From Aquabacter sp040755535 (GTDB taxonomy: Bacteria > Pseudomonadota > Alphaproteobacteria > Rhizobiales > Xanthobacteraceae), in assembly GCA_040755535.1 (NCBI GenBank), contig JBFMAV010000102.1, positions 1 through 9,258 of the forward strand: 9,258 bases of DNA. Direction: 5' to 3'. The notes under the pieces are model-generated. The model saw nothing but the letters and a program-made list of their open reading frames with translations, ran no database searches and was not told the DNA's origin. Below, piece by piece: positions 1-7,288 of the stretch (its first letter is position 1; every line of letters begins with the position of its first letter). Made by a program: the position numbers and the translations under genes.

Positions 1-87
1 GCGCCGGCCCAAAGCGCGCCCGGCCAAGGCGCCCCGCGCACGCCGCCCGCCACCGCCCCCAGCAAGCCCACCGGAGCGACCCGATGA
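1..87 (+). CDS. 3' end of an upstream gene, probably lptC (partial)
   Basis: Frame 1 is open from the window edge to a TGA at 85-87. The stop overlaps the lptA start as ATGA, the usual sign of translational coupling. The visible 28 residues are a tail rich in Pro, Ala and Thr (it ends PSKPTGATR) with no fold to recognise. Third codon positions are mostly G or C, as in the neighbouring genes. In alphaproteobacteria the gene before lptA is normally lptC, the single-span inner-membrane partner that receives lipopolysaccharide from LptBFG and passes it to LptA. The lptC identity therefore rests on position only, not on any motif in this fragment. Confidence 0.5.
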   Translation, partial: APAQSAPGQGAPRTPPATAPSKPTGATR

Positions 88-677
88 TCGTGATGAAATC
101 CGCCCTCGCCCCGGCGCTGGCCCTGTGTCTGTGCCTCATTGTTCCGACAAGCGCGGCACTGGCGCAGGCAGCGGGGCAAGGCAATGTGCCGAATGCGCTC
201 CAGGGCTTTGCCGCCAACCGCGACCAGCCGGTGCGCATCACGTCCAATACGCTGGAGGTGCGCGACAAGGACAAGATCGCCGTGTTCGCCGGAAACGTCG
301 TGGTGGTGCAGGGCGACACGACCATGCGCAGCCCCGAATTGTGGGTGTTCTACGAGGGCAATGCGGCCCCCATGGACAACCAGCCGCAGAGCACAAGTTC
401 CATCAAGCGCCTGGAGGCGAAGGGCGGCGTCGTGGTGCAGACCAAGGAGCAGACGGCGACAGGGGATACCGGCATCTTTGAGATGAAGAGCAACACGGTG
501 ACCCTCACCGGCAAGCCGGTGGTGCTGACCCAGGGGCCGAACGTGGTGCGCGGCCAGAAGCTGACCGTGGACCTCATCACCGGAGTTTCGCGCATCGAGG
601 GCGGGCGCGTGGAAAGCCTGATCGTGCCGGGCAGCGTGAAGCCGCCGGAGGGCGCGGCGCCGCCGCCCCGCCGCTGA
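84..677 (+). CDS. lptA: LptA, periplasmic lipopolysaccharide transport protein
   Basis: LptA is the periplasmic bridge that carries lipopolysaccharide from LptC at the inner membrane to the LptDE translocon. The 197-residue product opens with a signal peptide: Lys5, a hydrophobic run, then an ALA-QA cleavage site near residue 27. An OstA/LptA beta-jellyroll region covers roughly residues 48-175, with the typical alternating strands such as ITSNTLEVRDKDKIAVFAGN and the repeated GxVxV and TLTGxPVVL patterns. The tail is Pro-rich (PEGAAPPPRR). The ATG at 84 is chosen because GGAG lies 7 bases upstream and the codon overlaps the preceding stop; the next ATG (93) is 16 bases from that SD. Length is close to the family norm of about 185-200. 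Identification is firm from the domain pattern plus lptB downstream. Confidence 0.92.
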   Translation: MIVMKSALAPALALCLCLIVPTSAALAQAAGQGNVPNALQGFAANRDQPVRITSNTLEVRDKDKIAVFAGNVVVVQGDTTMRSPELWVFYEGNAAPMDNQPQSTSSIKRLEAKGGVVVQTKEQTATGDTGIFEMKSNTVTLTGKPVVLTQGPNVVRGQKLTVDLITGVSRIEGGRVESLIVPGSVKPPEGAAPPPRR

Positions 678-1014
678 CGCACCGGCGGGGGGCCGCGGAG
701 CGAGGCGTAGTGTCGCGTTTCGCTACTTTTGCGATCGGCCCGAATTTTGCATGTTGCATTGATCGCCCACTCGGGAAAAACTGACCCCGATCGAGGCTGG
801 GCCTGTGCCGTAAAATGCGGCAGGGTGCCCGCTTCCGAAGGACGCCGTCGAACTTATTGCACTGCACCTAGGTCGGTAAAGCGTTCTTTGCCCCGAATGA
901 AGGCTCAGGTCCCGGCGGCTTAGATAACCGCTGGCCCGGCCCTCGACCCATTGGCGGATTGGGGTGGCGGCGCTCGACGCGCCTTGCCCCACCCGCGCGA
1001 CCGGAGGCGTTGGC
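678..1014. other. Long non-coding gap between lptA and lptB
   Basis: This stretch of about 340 bases separates two genes that are often much closer. It contains AT-richer patches (for example around 740-760 and 850-890) unlike the flanking genes. A direct repeat TTGCAT-G-TTGCAT sits at 747-752 and 754-759. Short reading frames exist but lack a convincing SD and a protein-like composition. I saw no confident sigma-70 or sigma-54 promoter. Its size and base composition suggest it carries the start signals of an lptB-rpoN transcript, which is inference. Confidence 0.45.
699..730 (+). terminator. Possible weak terminator after lptA
   Basis: Just after lptA, GTAGTG (707-712) can pair with CGCTAC (721-726, one G-U pair), and TTTT follows at 727-730. 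An alternative stem pairs AGCGA (699-703) with TCGCT (720-724). Both stems are short and the T run is only four bases, so this is at best a weak or partial terminator. Confidence 0.25.
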
Positions 1015-1017
1015 TTG
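1003..1017 (+). promoter_or_regulatory. SD and TTG start chosen for lptB
   Basis: GGAGG at 1003-1007 lies 7 bases before TTG at 1015-1017, an almost ideal arrangement. Competing in-frame starts are GTG 964 (no clear SD), ATG 1030 (no clear SD) and ATG 1093, which has GGAGG at 1083-1087 and 5-base spacing. The second SD falls in codons for an EEEE run, so it may be coincidental. Confidence 0.5.
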
Positions 1018-1893
1018 AACGTCCTAGGCATGTTCGGTTCCCGATCCAAATCCCCCGCGCCGGCCGATCAGGCGGCATGGGAGGAGGAAGAGATGGCCGA
1101 CGACGAAACGCTCTATGAAGGAGATGGCGGCGCGGACCTCGGCTATGGCGTGCCCCATGCGGTGCAGGAAGAAATATCGCTCGCCGCCTATGACCTGAAG
1201 AAGAGCTATGGCGGCCGCCAGGTGGTGCGCGGCGTCAGCGTCAATGTGCGGCGCGGCGAGGCGGTGGGCCTGCTCGGACCCAATGGCGCGGGCAAGACCA
1301 CGGTCTTCTACATGATCACCGGCCTGGTGAAGGCGGAGGCCGGGCGGATCATGCTGGAGGGGCACGACGTGACCCCCATGCCCATGTATCAGCGCGCGCG
1401 GCTTGGCATCGGCTATCTGCCGCAGGAAGCCTCCATCTTTCGCGGCCTCTCGGTGGAGGACAATATCCTCGCCGTGCTCGAAGTCTCCGAGAAAAGCCGC
1501 AAGAAGCGGCGCGAGGAGGTGGACGCGCTGCTGGAAGAGTTCAAGATCACCCATGTGCGCAAGTCGCCCTCCATCGCCCTGTCGGGCGGCGAGCGGCGGC
1601 GCGTGGAAATCGCCCGCGCGCTGGCAAGCCGCCCCTCCTTCATGCTGCTGGACGAGCCTTTCGCGGGCATCGATCCCATCGCGGTTGGCGACATCCAGGC
1701 GCTGGTGCGCCACCTGACCACGCGCGGCATCGGCGTGCTCATCACCGACCACAATGTGCGCGAGACACTGGGCCTGATCGACCGGGCCTATATCATCCAT
1801 TCCGGCGCGGTGCTGATGGAAGGCGACCGGGACTCGGTGGTGAACAGCGCCGATGTGCGGCGCCTCTATCTCGGCGAGGAATTCCGCCTATGA
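1015..1893 (+). CDS. lptB: LptB, ATPase of the LPS export ABC transporter
   Basis: LptB is the cytoplasmic ATPase that, with LptF and LptG, powers extraction of lipopolysaccharide from the inner membrane. From TTG 1015 the product has 292 residues. It shows Walker A GPNGAGKTT from residue 88, a Q-loop glutamine at 137 in YLPQEASIFR, signature LSGGERRR from 189, Walker B LLDEP at 211-215 and the H-loop TDHNVRE with His246. The YLPQEASIFR and LLDEPFAGIDP blocks are typical of LptB rather than of amino-acid ABC ATPases. The catalytic part matches the usual length of about 240. The extra 50 or so N-terminal residues (MFGSRSKSPAP, then acidic) are an extension whose true length depends on the start; ATG 1093 would give 266 residues. 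rpoN follows at 37 bases. This gene was described as the ORF upstream of rpoN in rhizobia. Confidence 0.94.
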   Translation: MNVLGMFGSRSKSPAPADQAAWEEEEMADDETLYEGDGGADLGYGVPHAVQEEISLAAYDLKKSYGGRQVVRGVSVNVRRGEAVGLLGPNGAGKTTVFYMITGLVKAEAGRIMLEGHDVTPMPMYQRARLGIGYLPQEASIFRGLSVEDNILAVLEVSEKSRKKRREEVDALLEEFKITHVRKSPSIALSGGERRRVEIARALASRPSFMLLDEPFAGIDPIAVGDIQALVRHLTTRGIGVLITDHNVRETLGLIDRAYIIHSGAVLMEGDRDSVVNSADVRRLYLGEEFRL

Positions 1894-1931
1894 CGCCCGC
1901 CCATCCCACCACCAAGGGGGAGACCGGCTGA
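1890..1931 (+). other. 13-codon mini-ORF bridging lptB and rpoN
   Basis: ATG at 1890 overlaps the lptB stop as ATGA. The frame reads MTPAHPTTKGETG and stops at TGA 1929-1931, which overlaps the rpoN ATG as TGATG. GAGGA at 1876-1880 lies 9 bases upstream and could serve as its SD. The frame is too short to judge by composition. It may be a translational-coupling relay that passes ribosomes from lptB to rpoN, or it may be chance. Confidence 0.25.
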
Positions 1932-3463
1932 TGGCGCTCGGCCCCCGCATGGAGTTCCGCCAGACCCAGTCTTTGGTGATGACGCCGCAGCTGATGCAGG
2001 CCATCAAGCTGCTGCAATTCTCCAACCTGGAACTGGCGGCCTATGTGGAGGCCGAACTGGAGCGCAATCCGCTGCTGGAACGCGCCGCGGAGGAGCCGGA
2101 GATCGAGATCCCCGGTGTGCGCGAGGAGCCCCCGGCTCCGCCGCCCAGCGAGGATGCGCGGGCCGGCGACTGGATGGAGGCGGGCGAGGATCCGAGCCGG
2201 GCGACCATGGAAGCGCGGCTCGACACCGACCTTGGCAATGTGTTTCCCGACGATGCCCCCTCCCCCGGCGCCGGCGCCTCGTCAACGACGGGATCGCTGT
2301 CGGACTGGAGCGGCGGCGAGCGCGGCGAGGACTATAACCCGGAAGCCTTCCTGGCCACCCAGACGACCCTCGCCGACCATCTGGAAGCCCAGCTCGCCGT
2401 TGCGGAGACCGATCCGGGGCGGCGCCTGATTGGCCTCAACCTGATCGGCCTGATCGACGAGACCGGCTATTTTACCGGGGACCTCGCCCAGGTGGCGGAC
2501 CTGCTTCAAGCGGACCTTGCCGAAGTGGAGCGGGTGCTTGCCTTGATCCAGACCTTCGAGCCCTCGGGCGTCGGGGCGCGCAGCCTGTCGGAATGCCTCG
2601 CCATCCAATTGCGGGAGCGGGACCGGTGCGACCCCGCCATGCAGGCCCTGCTCGCCCATCTCGACCTGCTCGCGCGCCATGACCGCAATGCCCTGAAGCG
2701 GGTCTGCGGCGTGGATGCGGAAGACCTCGCCGACATGATCGCCGAGATCCGGCGGCTCGATCCCAAGCCGGGGCTCGTGTTCGGCTCGACCGTGGTTCAC
2801 CCCGTGGTGCCGGACGTGTTCGTGCGCCCCAGTCCCGAAGGTGGCTGGCTGGTGGAACTGAATTCCGACACCCTGCCCCGCGTCCTGGTGAACCAGACCT
2901 ATCACGCCACCATCGCCCGCGCCGCCCGCTCCAGCGCCGACAAGACCTTCCTCGCCGACTGCCTGCAGAGCGCCAGCTGGCTGACCCGCTCGCTGGACCA
3001 GCGCGCGCGCACCATCCTGAAGGTGGCAAGCGAGATCGTGCGCCAGCAGGAGGGCTTTCTCGATCACGGGGTGCGCCATCTGCGCCCGCTGAACCTGCGC
3101 ACCGTGGCCGACGCCATCGGCATGCATGAATCCACCGTCTCGCGGGTCACCTCCAACAAATACATTTCCACGCCGCGCGGCGTGCTGGAGCTGAAGTTCT
3201 TCTTCTCGTCCGCCATCGCCGCCTCGGGCGGGGGCGAAGCGCATTCGGCCGAGGCCGTGCGCCACCGCATCAAGGCGCTGATCGATGCGGAAGGCTCGGA
3301 CGATATTCTCTCCGACGACACGCTGGTTCAGAAGCTCAAGGCCGAGGGCATCGACATCGCCCGGCGCACCGTCGCCAAATATCGCGAGAGCATGAATATC
3401 GCCTCCTCGGTGCAGCGCCGCCGGGAGAAGCACGCCCTGCGGCCGGAGAGCGCCGACGCCTGA
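1931..3463 (+). CDS. rpoN: RNA polymerase sigma-54 factor RpoN
   Basis: RpoN directs RNA polymerase to -24/-12 promoters that need an ATP-driven enhancer-binding activator, typically for nitrogen fixation and assimilation, dicarboxylate uptake and motility. The 510-residue product has all the expected parts: the Gln/Leu-rich activator-responsive region I (QTQSLVMTPQLMQAIKLLQ, residues 11-29), an acidic Pro/Gly-rich linker (about 51-140), the core-binding domain, a helix-turn-helix (TVADAIGMHESTVSRV, about 391-406) and the diagnostic RpoN box ARRTVAKYRE at 477-486. ATG 1931 is chosen because AGGGGGAG ends 8 bases upstream and the protein then begins right before region I. An upstream in-frame start at 1853 would add 26 unrelated residues from inside lptB. 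No hpf or ptsN gene follows; a repeat and the convergent folC come next. Confidence 0.97.
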   Translation: MALGPRMEFRQTQSLVMTPQLMQAIKLLQFSNLELAAYVEAELERNPLLERAAEEPEIEIPGVREEPPAPPPSEDARAGDWMEAGEDPSRATMEARLDTDLGNVFPDDAPSPGAGASSTTGSLSDWSGGERGEDYNPEAFLATQTTLADHLEAQLAVAETDPGRRLIGLNLIGLIDETGYFTGDLAQVADLLQADLAEVERVLALIQTFEPSGVGARSLSECLAIQLRERDRCDPAMQALLAHLDLLARHDRNALKRVCGVDAEDLADMIAEIRRLDPKPGLVFGSTVVHPVVPDVFVRPSPEGGWLVELNSDTLPRVLVNQTYHATIARAARSSADKTFLADCLQSASWLTRSLDQRARTILKVASEIVRQQEGFLDHGVRHLRPLNLRTVADAIGMHESTVSRVTSNKYISTPRGVLELKFFFSSAIAASGGGEAHSAEAVRHRIKALIDAEGSDDILSDDTLVQKLKAEGIDIARRTVAKYRESMNIASSVQRRREKHALRPESADA

Positions 3464-3475
3464 CGGGCCGGTCTT

Positions 3476-3552
3476 AGAGCATGCTCTATCAATAGTTTAG
3501 AGACTGATTCACCGATCAGGTTGCTTCAACCTGACCGGATCAGGCTCTAGAG
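3476..3552. repeat. Intergenic palindromic repeat, copy 1
   Basis: Positions 3489-3552 match 9186-9249 at 62 of 64 bases; extended left to 3479 and 9176 the match is 70 of 74. The element is an imperfect inverted repeat. Outer arms TAGAG (3498-3502) and CTCTA (3545-3549) pair, then CTGAT (3504-3508) with ATCAG (3539-3543), then the core GATCAGGTTG (3511-3520) with CAACCTGACC (3524-3533), with one mismatch on this strand that becomes G-U in a - strand transcript. A perfect 12-base palindrome AGAGCATGCTCT (3476-3487) caps the left end. It sits between the convergent rpoN and folC genes and overlaps the folC stop. It could act as a bidirectional transcript end, although no T run is present. It resembles REP/MITE-type intergenic elements; the family name is not known to me. 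Confidence 0.85.
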
Positions 3553-4872
3553 GGGCGGCGTGCCGTTGCGCCCCAGGACCGCGCCGGCGAGATAGAGCGA
3601 CCCGCAGATGAGCACGCGCGGCGGCGGGGACAGGGGATAGGCGGTGAGCCCGTCGAGGGCGCCCTCCACATCGCGCGCCACCGAGGCGGAAAAGCCGAGC
3701 TGGGCCGCCACCGCCGCCAGATCCTCGGGCGGCAGTCCCGCTTCGCTGCCGGGCACCGGCACCGCGATCACCTCGCGGGCGAGGCCGACGAAATGGGTGA
3801 GGAAGCCCGAGACGTCCTTGGCGGCCAGCATGCCCATCACCAGGACCAGCGGGCGGGGATAGCGGTCTTCCAGTTCCGCCAAGGCGCCCGCGACCACCGC
3901 GCCGCCGCCGGGATTATGCCCGCCATCCAGCCACAGTTCGGCGCCCTCCGGCGCATGGTCGATCAGGGTGCCCGTCGGCAGGCGCTGCATGCGGGCGGGC
4001 CAGTCGGCGCCGCGAATGCCCGCTTCCAAGGCAGGCGCGCGCACCGGGAAGCGCCGGGCCGCCCGGATGGCGGCCACCGCGAGCCCGGCATTGGCGATCT
4101 GATGCGCGCCGACCAGACGGGGGCGGGGAAGGTCGAGCAGCCCGTCCTCGTCCGCATAGACGAGCCGGCCGCCTTCCTCATGGACGGTCCATTGCTGGCC
4201 GCAGGCAAACAGCGGCGCGCGCTGGCGGGCCGCCGCGCGCTCGATCACGGTGAGCGCCTCGGGCGTCTGCTCGGCCACCACCACGGGCACATTGCGCTTG
4301 ATGATGCCGGCCTTCTCCCCCGCGATGGCGGAAAGGGTCGGCCCGAGGAATTCCACATGGTCGATGGAGATGGGCGTGATGACGCTCGCCACGGGCGCGT
4401 CGATCACATTGGTCGCGTCGAGCCGCCCGCCAAGGCCGACTTCCAGCAGCAGCACGTCGGCGGGAACGTCCGCGAACAGCAGGAAGGCGGCGGCGGTGGT
4501 GATCTCGAACAAGGTGATGGGCGTGCCGTCATTGGCCGCTGAGGCCCGCTCCAGCGCCTGCGACAGCGCCGCATCGCTCACCAGGGCCCCGGCAAGGCGG
4601 ATGCGCTCGTTGAAGCGCACCAGATGGGGCGAGGTGTAGACATGAACGCGCAGCCCCGCCGCCTCCAGCATGGCGCGCAGGAAGGCGAGCGTGGAGCCCT
4701 TGCCGTTTGTGCCCGCCACATGGATGACGGGCGGCAGGCGCCGCTCGGGATGGTCCAGCGCCTCAAGAAGGCGGTGGACGCGATCCAGCGACAGGTCGAT
4801 GCGCTTGGGATGGAGCGCCGACAGCCGCTCCAGTATGGCGTCGGGGCCGGCCGGATCTGGCGCGGTGGCCAT
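3547..4872 (-). CDS. folC: FolC, bifunctional dihydrofolate/folylpolyglutamate synthase
   Basis: FolC joins L-glutamate to dihydropteroate to make dihydrofolate and adds further glutamates to tetrahydrofolate, using ATP. The 441-residue product is a Mur-ligase fold protein. It has the P-loop GTNGKGST (54-61), TSPHL (80-84), FNERI (87-91), the LLEVGLGGRLDATN block (142-155), a Mg-binding DH (171-172), EKAGI with the Lys187 that is carbamylated in the family, and GHNP (318-321) in the C-terminal ligase domain. Length is near the norm of about 420-440. ATG 4872 is chosen because it fits the family N terminus and lies 20 bases after the accD stop. A longer reading from 4962 would overlap accD and add 30 unlike residues. 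The SD before 4872 is poor, so translation probably depends on accD. The last sense codon and the stop TAG lie inside the repeat. Confidence 0.95.
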   Translation of the reverse strand: MATAPDPAGPDAILERLSALHPKRIDLSLDRVHRLLEALDHPERRLPPVIHVAGTNGKGSTLAFLRAMLEAAGLRVHVYTSPHLVRFNERIRLAGALVSDAALSQALERASAANDGTPITLFEITTAAAFLLFADVPADVLLLEVGLGGRLDATNVIDAPVASVITPISIDHVEFLGPTLSAIAGEKAGIIKRNVPVVVAEQTPEALTVIERAAARQRAPLFACGQQWTVHEEGGRLVYADEDGLLDLPRPRLVGAHQIANAGLAVAAIRAARRFPVRAPALEAGIRGADWPARMQRLPTGTLIDHAPEGAELWLDGGHNPGGGAVVAGALAELEDRYPRPLVLVMGMLAAKDVSGFLTHFVGLAREVIAVPVPGSEAGLPPEDLAAVAAQLGFSASVARDVEGALDGLTAYPLSPPPRVLICGSLYLAGAVLGRNGTPPL

Positions 4873-4892
4873 GAAGGGGCGAGCCGAGCGGC

Positions 4893-5785
<893 letters not shown>

Positions 5786-5786
<1 letters not shown>

Positions 5787-5798
5787 CGGGCAACTCCT
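5786..5798 (-). promoter_or_regulatory. SD and TTG start of accD
   Basis: AGGAG on the - strand (+ strand CTCCT, 5794-5798) is followed 7 bases later by TTG at 5786-5784. No ATG is available near the conserved MNWI start, so the initiation codon is TTG. A TTG start generally lowers initiation, which may matter for balancing AccD with AccA. Confidence 0.7.
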
Positions 5799-5831
5799 GC
5801 GGGCGGGCGGGCCTGGAGGTCGGCGGCGACC

Positions 5832-5863
5832 TCACCCCGACCGGGACGAAAGGCGCGGGGTGA
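5832..5863 (-). promoter_or_regulatory. Hairpin in the accD leader
   Basis: TCACCCCG (5832-5839) and CGGGGTGA (5856-5863) form a perfect 8-base-pair stem around a 16-base loop. It lies 45-77 bases upstream of the accD start, inside the transcribed leader if the promoter proposed at 5895-5923 is correct. No T run follows on either strand, so it is not a standard terminator. Its role is unknown. Confidence 0.4.
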
Positions 5864-5894
5864 CCCGCATGTCCCGCTCCAGGGTCGGCGCTTC

Positions 5895-5923
5895 TATGTA
5901 GCGGCAGGCGCGCCGCGACGGAA
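5895..5923 (-). promoter_or_regulatory. Candidate promoter for accD-folC
   Basis: On the - strand, TTCCGT (5923-5918) and TACATA (5900-5895) are separated by 17 bases, a plausible -35/-10 pair for an alphaproteobacterial housekeeping sigma factor. The -10 is good and the -35 mediocre. It would give a leader of about 100 bases before accD. The rest of the 5787-6004 gap holds no gene that I can support. Confidence 0.3.
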
Positions 5924-6004
5924 GCCTCTTCGCTGCGGTGCAAATGCGGCGCGGGCATGGCCTTGCCCCGTCAAACCCCGCCCGGCGCGGAATATGGGCA
6001 CCCA

Positions 6005-7282
6005 TCAGCGCGCGGCCGGGGGCCTGGGGCTGGGCGCAAGGGCAAGGACGGCGGTGAGAGCGCGCACATAGTCGAGCACCAGGCCGGGCGTCCAGGCCAT
6101 GGTGGTGGCGCGATGGCGCAGCATGCCGGCGGCCCAGAATTCGGGGCTCACGATCAGTTGCAGGAGAAAGCCGGGCGTCGCCACCGGGGCGAACACGCCC
6201 TCCAGCCCCGCATCCAGAGCTTTGACCACCGCGCTGGAGCAATTGCGGTTGGTGAGATTGTAGGTGGTGTCGCGCCGATATTCCGCCCAGAAGGCGCGCA
6301 GGGCCGCGGCGTCGATGCCCGTCACGTCGATCTGGAAGCTGGAGGGGCACCAGTCCTTGCTTTCATAGGCATAGGTCGGCTGGAAGGTGCCCGCGACGTC
6401 ATTGTCCGGCGTGGCCCGCAGGAGGCGGGCGAAATCGGAGGTGGATTGCTCGATCTCCTTGGCCGGGTAGTGGCTGATATAGAGGTCTGGGGCCAATTCC
6501 AGGGCGGAATGCCCCGTGGAAACGTGGCCTTGCGCATCGGTCGCGGCGATATAACGTTCGATCCCGTGATGGAGGCGCGGCAAGGCGCCCGTGGGCGTCC
6601 AGACATGCACCCGCGCGCTGACGCGCTGGTGCCGCGCGGGCGCGCCGGCCGCTTCCGGCCCCTCCAGGATCTCCGCCGCCGTGGGCATCTGCGGCCAGCC
6701 GGTGGAGAGGATGGACGAGAGCCTCGTGTCGGGTGCCATGTAGCGCACCCGCAAGGCAAGCCCCAGCAGCCCGGCCGCCGAGACCATCAGCAGCAGGCCG
6801 ACATCGGACCCCACTTCCGCGCGATAATTGCTCGGCCAGGGTGACAGCGACCAAAGGCCCAGCAGGAGTTCGACGATCCCTTTGACGCAAGAGGGCCGCC
6901 AGCCGGGAAAGCGCACCACGAGCGCGCTGCCCGCGCGCCAAAATCCATCCAGGGTGAGAAAGGTGCCGACCAGCATCGCAACGGCGAAGGCGCTGTGCCG
7001 GGGGACGGTGATGAGGAGGATGGCCACCGCGAAGAAGACCAGCGCCTTGCCGATGCGCCTCATGCGGGCGTGTGGCGTCAGGATGCCGGTGGCGAGAGAG
7101 AGCGTGCCGTCCAACAGAAGCGGCGCGGCGAAATAAGGAACGGTGATGCGGATTTCCTCGATGAAGGCGTCCGCGAAGAACAAGGCGCCCAGCGTCATCC
7201 AGAACAGGCCGGCGGCGCCGATGATCCACCAGCGCCGGCGAATGAGGTCCGCGCCAAGCAAAAGAAGAAACAGCTGAACCAT
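6005..7282 (-). CDS. HdeD/DUF308-like membrane protein with C-terminal permuted papain-fold-like domain
   Basis: This 425-residue protein has two parts. Residues about 18-182 hold six hydrophobic helices (roughly 18-38, 46-68, 76-95, 97-122, 132-150, 157-182) with short loops, like the HdeD/DUF308 family of inner-membrane proteins tied to acid resistance in enterobacteria. Residues about 220-365 are soluble. They contain TGHSALEL (His258), YISHYP (His271) and, later, YNLTNRNCSSAV (Cys348). A His before a Cys in this setting recalls circularly permuted papain-like enzymes (YiiX, LRAT, PPPDE or DUF4105 types). Further hydrophobic segments near 370-390 and 398-417 may return to the membrane. No signal peptide is needed. 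ATG 7282 is preceded by GAGG that overlaps the mgtC stop, and the gap to mgtC is 6 bases, so the two are very probably co-transcribed. The substrate is unknown; peptidase, amidase or acyltransferase activity is possible. The fold assignment is by motif only. Confidence 0.75.
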   Translation of the reverse strand: MVQLFLLLLGADLIRRRWWIIGAAGLFWMTLGALFFADAFIEEIRITVPYFAAPLLLDGTLSLATGILTPHARMRRIGKALVFFAVAILLITVPRHSAFAVAMLVGTFLTLDGFWRAGSALVVRFPGWRPSCVKGIVELLLGLWSLSPWPSNYRAEVGSDVGLLLMVSAAGLLGLALRVRYMAPDTRLSSILSTGWPQMPTAAEILEGPEAAGAPARHQRVSARVHVWTPTGALPRLHHGIERYIAATDAQGHVSTGHSALELAPDLYISHYPAKEIEQSTSDFARLLRATPDNDVAGTFQPTYAYESKDWCPSSFQIDVTGIDAAALRAFWAEYRRDTTYNLTNRNCSSAVVKALDAGLEGVFAPVATPGFLLQLIVSPEFWAAGMLRHRATTMAWTPGLVLDYVRALTAVLALAPSPRPPAAR

Positions 7283-7288
7283 CTGGCC

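Noticed and set aside
729..923. Possible 64-residue protein in the lptA-lptB gap
   Set aside because: No ATG start or convincing SD, Arg-rich random-looking product, and codon use unlike the neighbouring genes.
947..1035. Sigma-54 (-24/-12) promoter before lptB-rpoN for autoregulation
   Set aside because: TGGC-like words occur but none has a TTGCA/T block at the right spacing.
2282..3433. Long open frame on the - strand opposite rpoN (383 codons)
   Set aside because: It is the mirror of a GC-rich coding frame: its product is rich in Gly, His and Arg with no recognisable family, while rpoN on the other strand has full motifs.
3489..3552. Standard intrinsic terminator for rpoN and folC
   Set aside because: The stem is strong but no T run follows on either strand, and the same sequence occurs upstream of a gene at the right end, so it is better described as a dispersed repeat.
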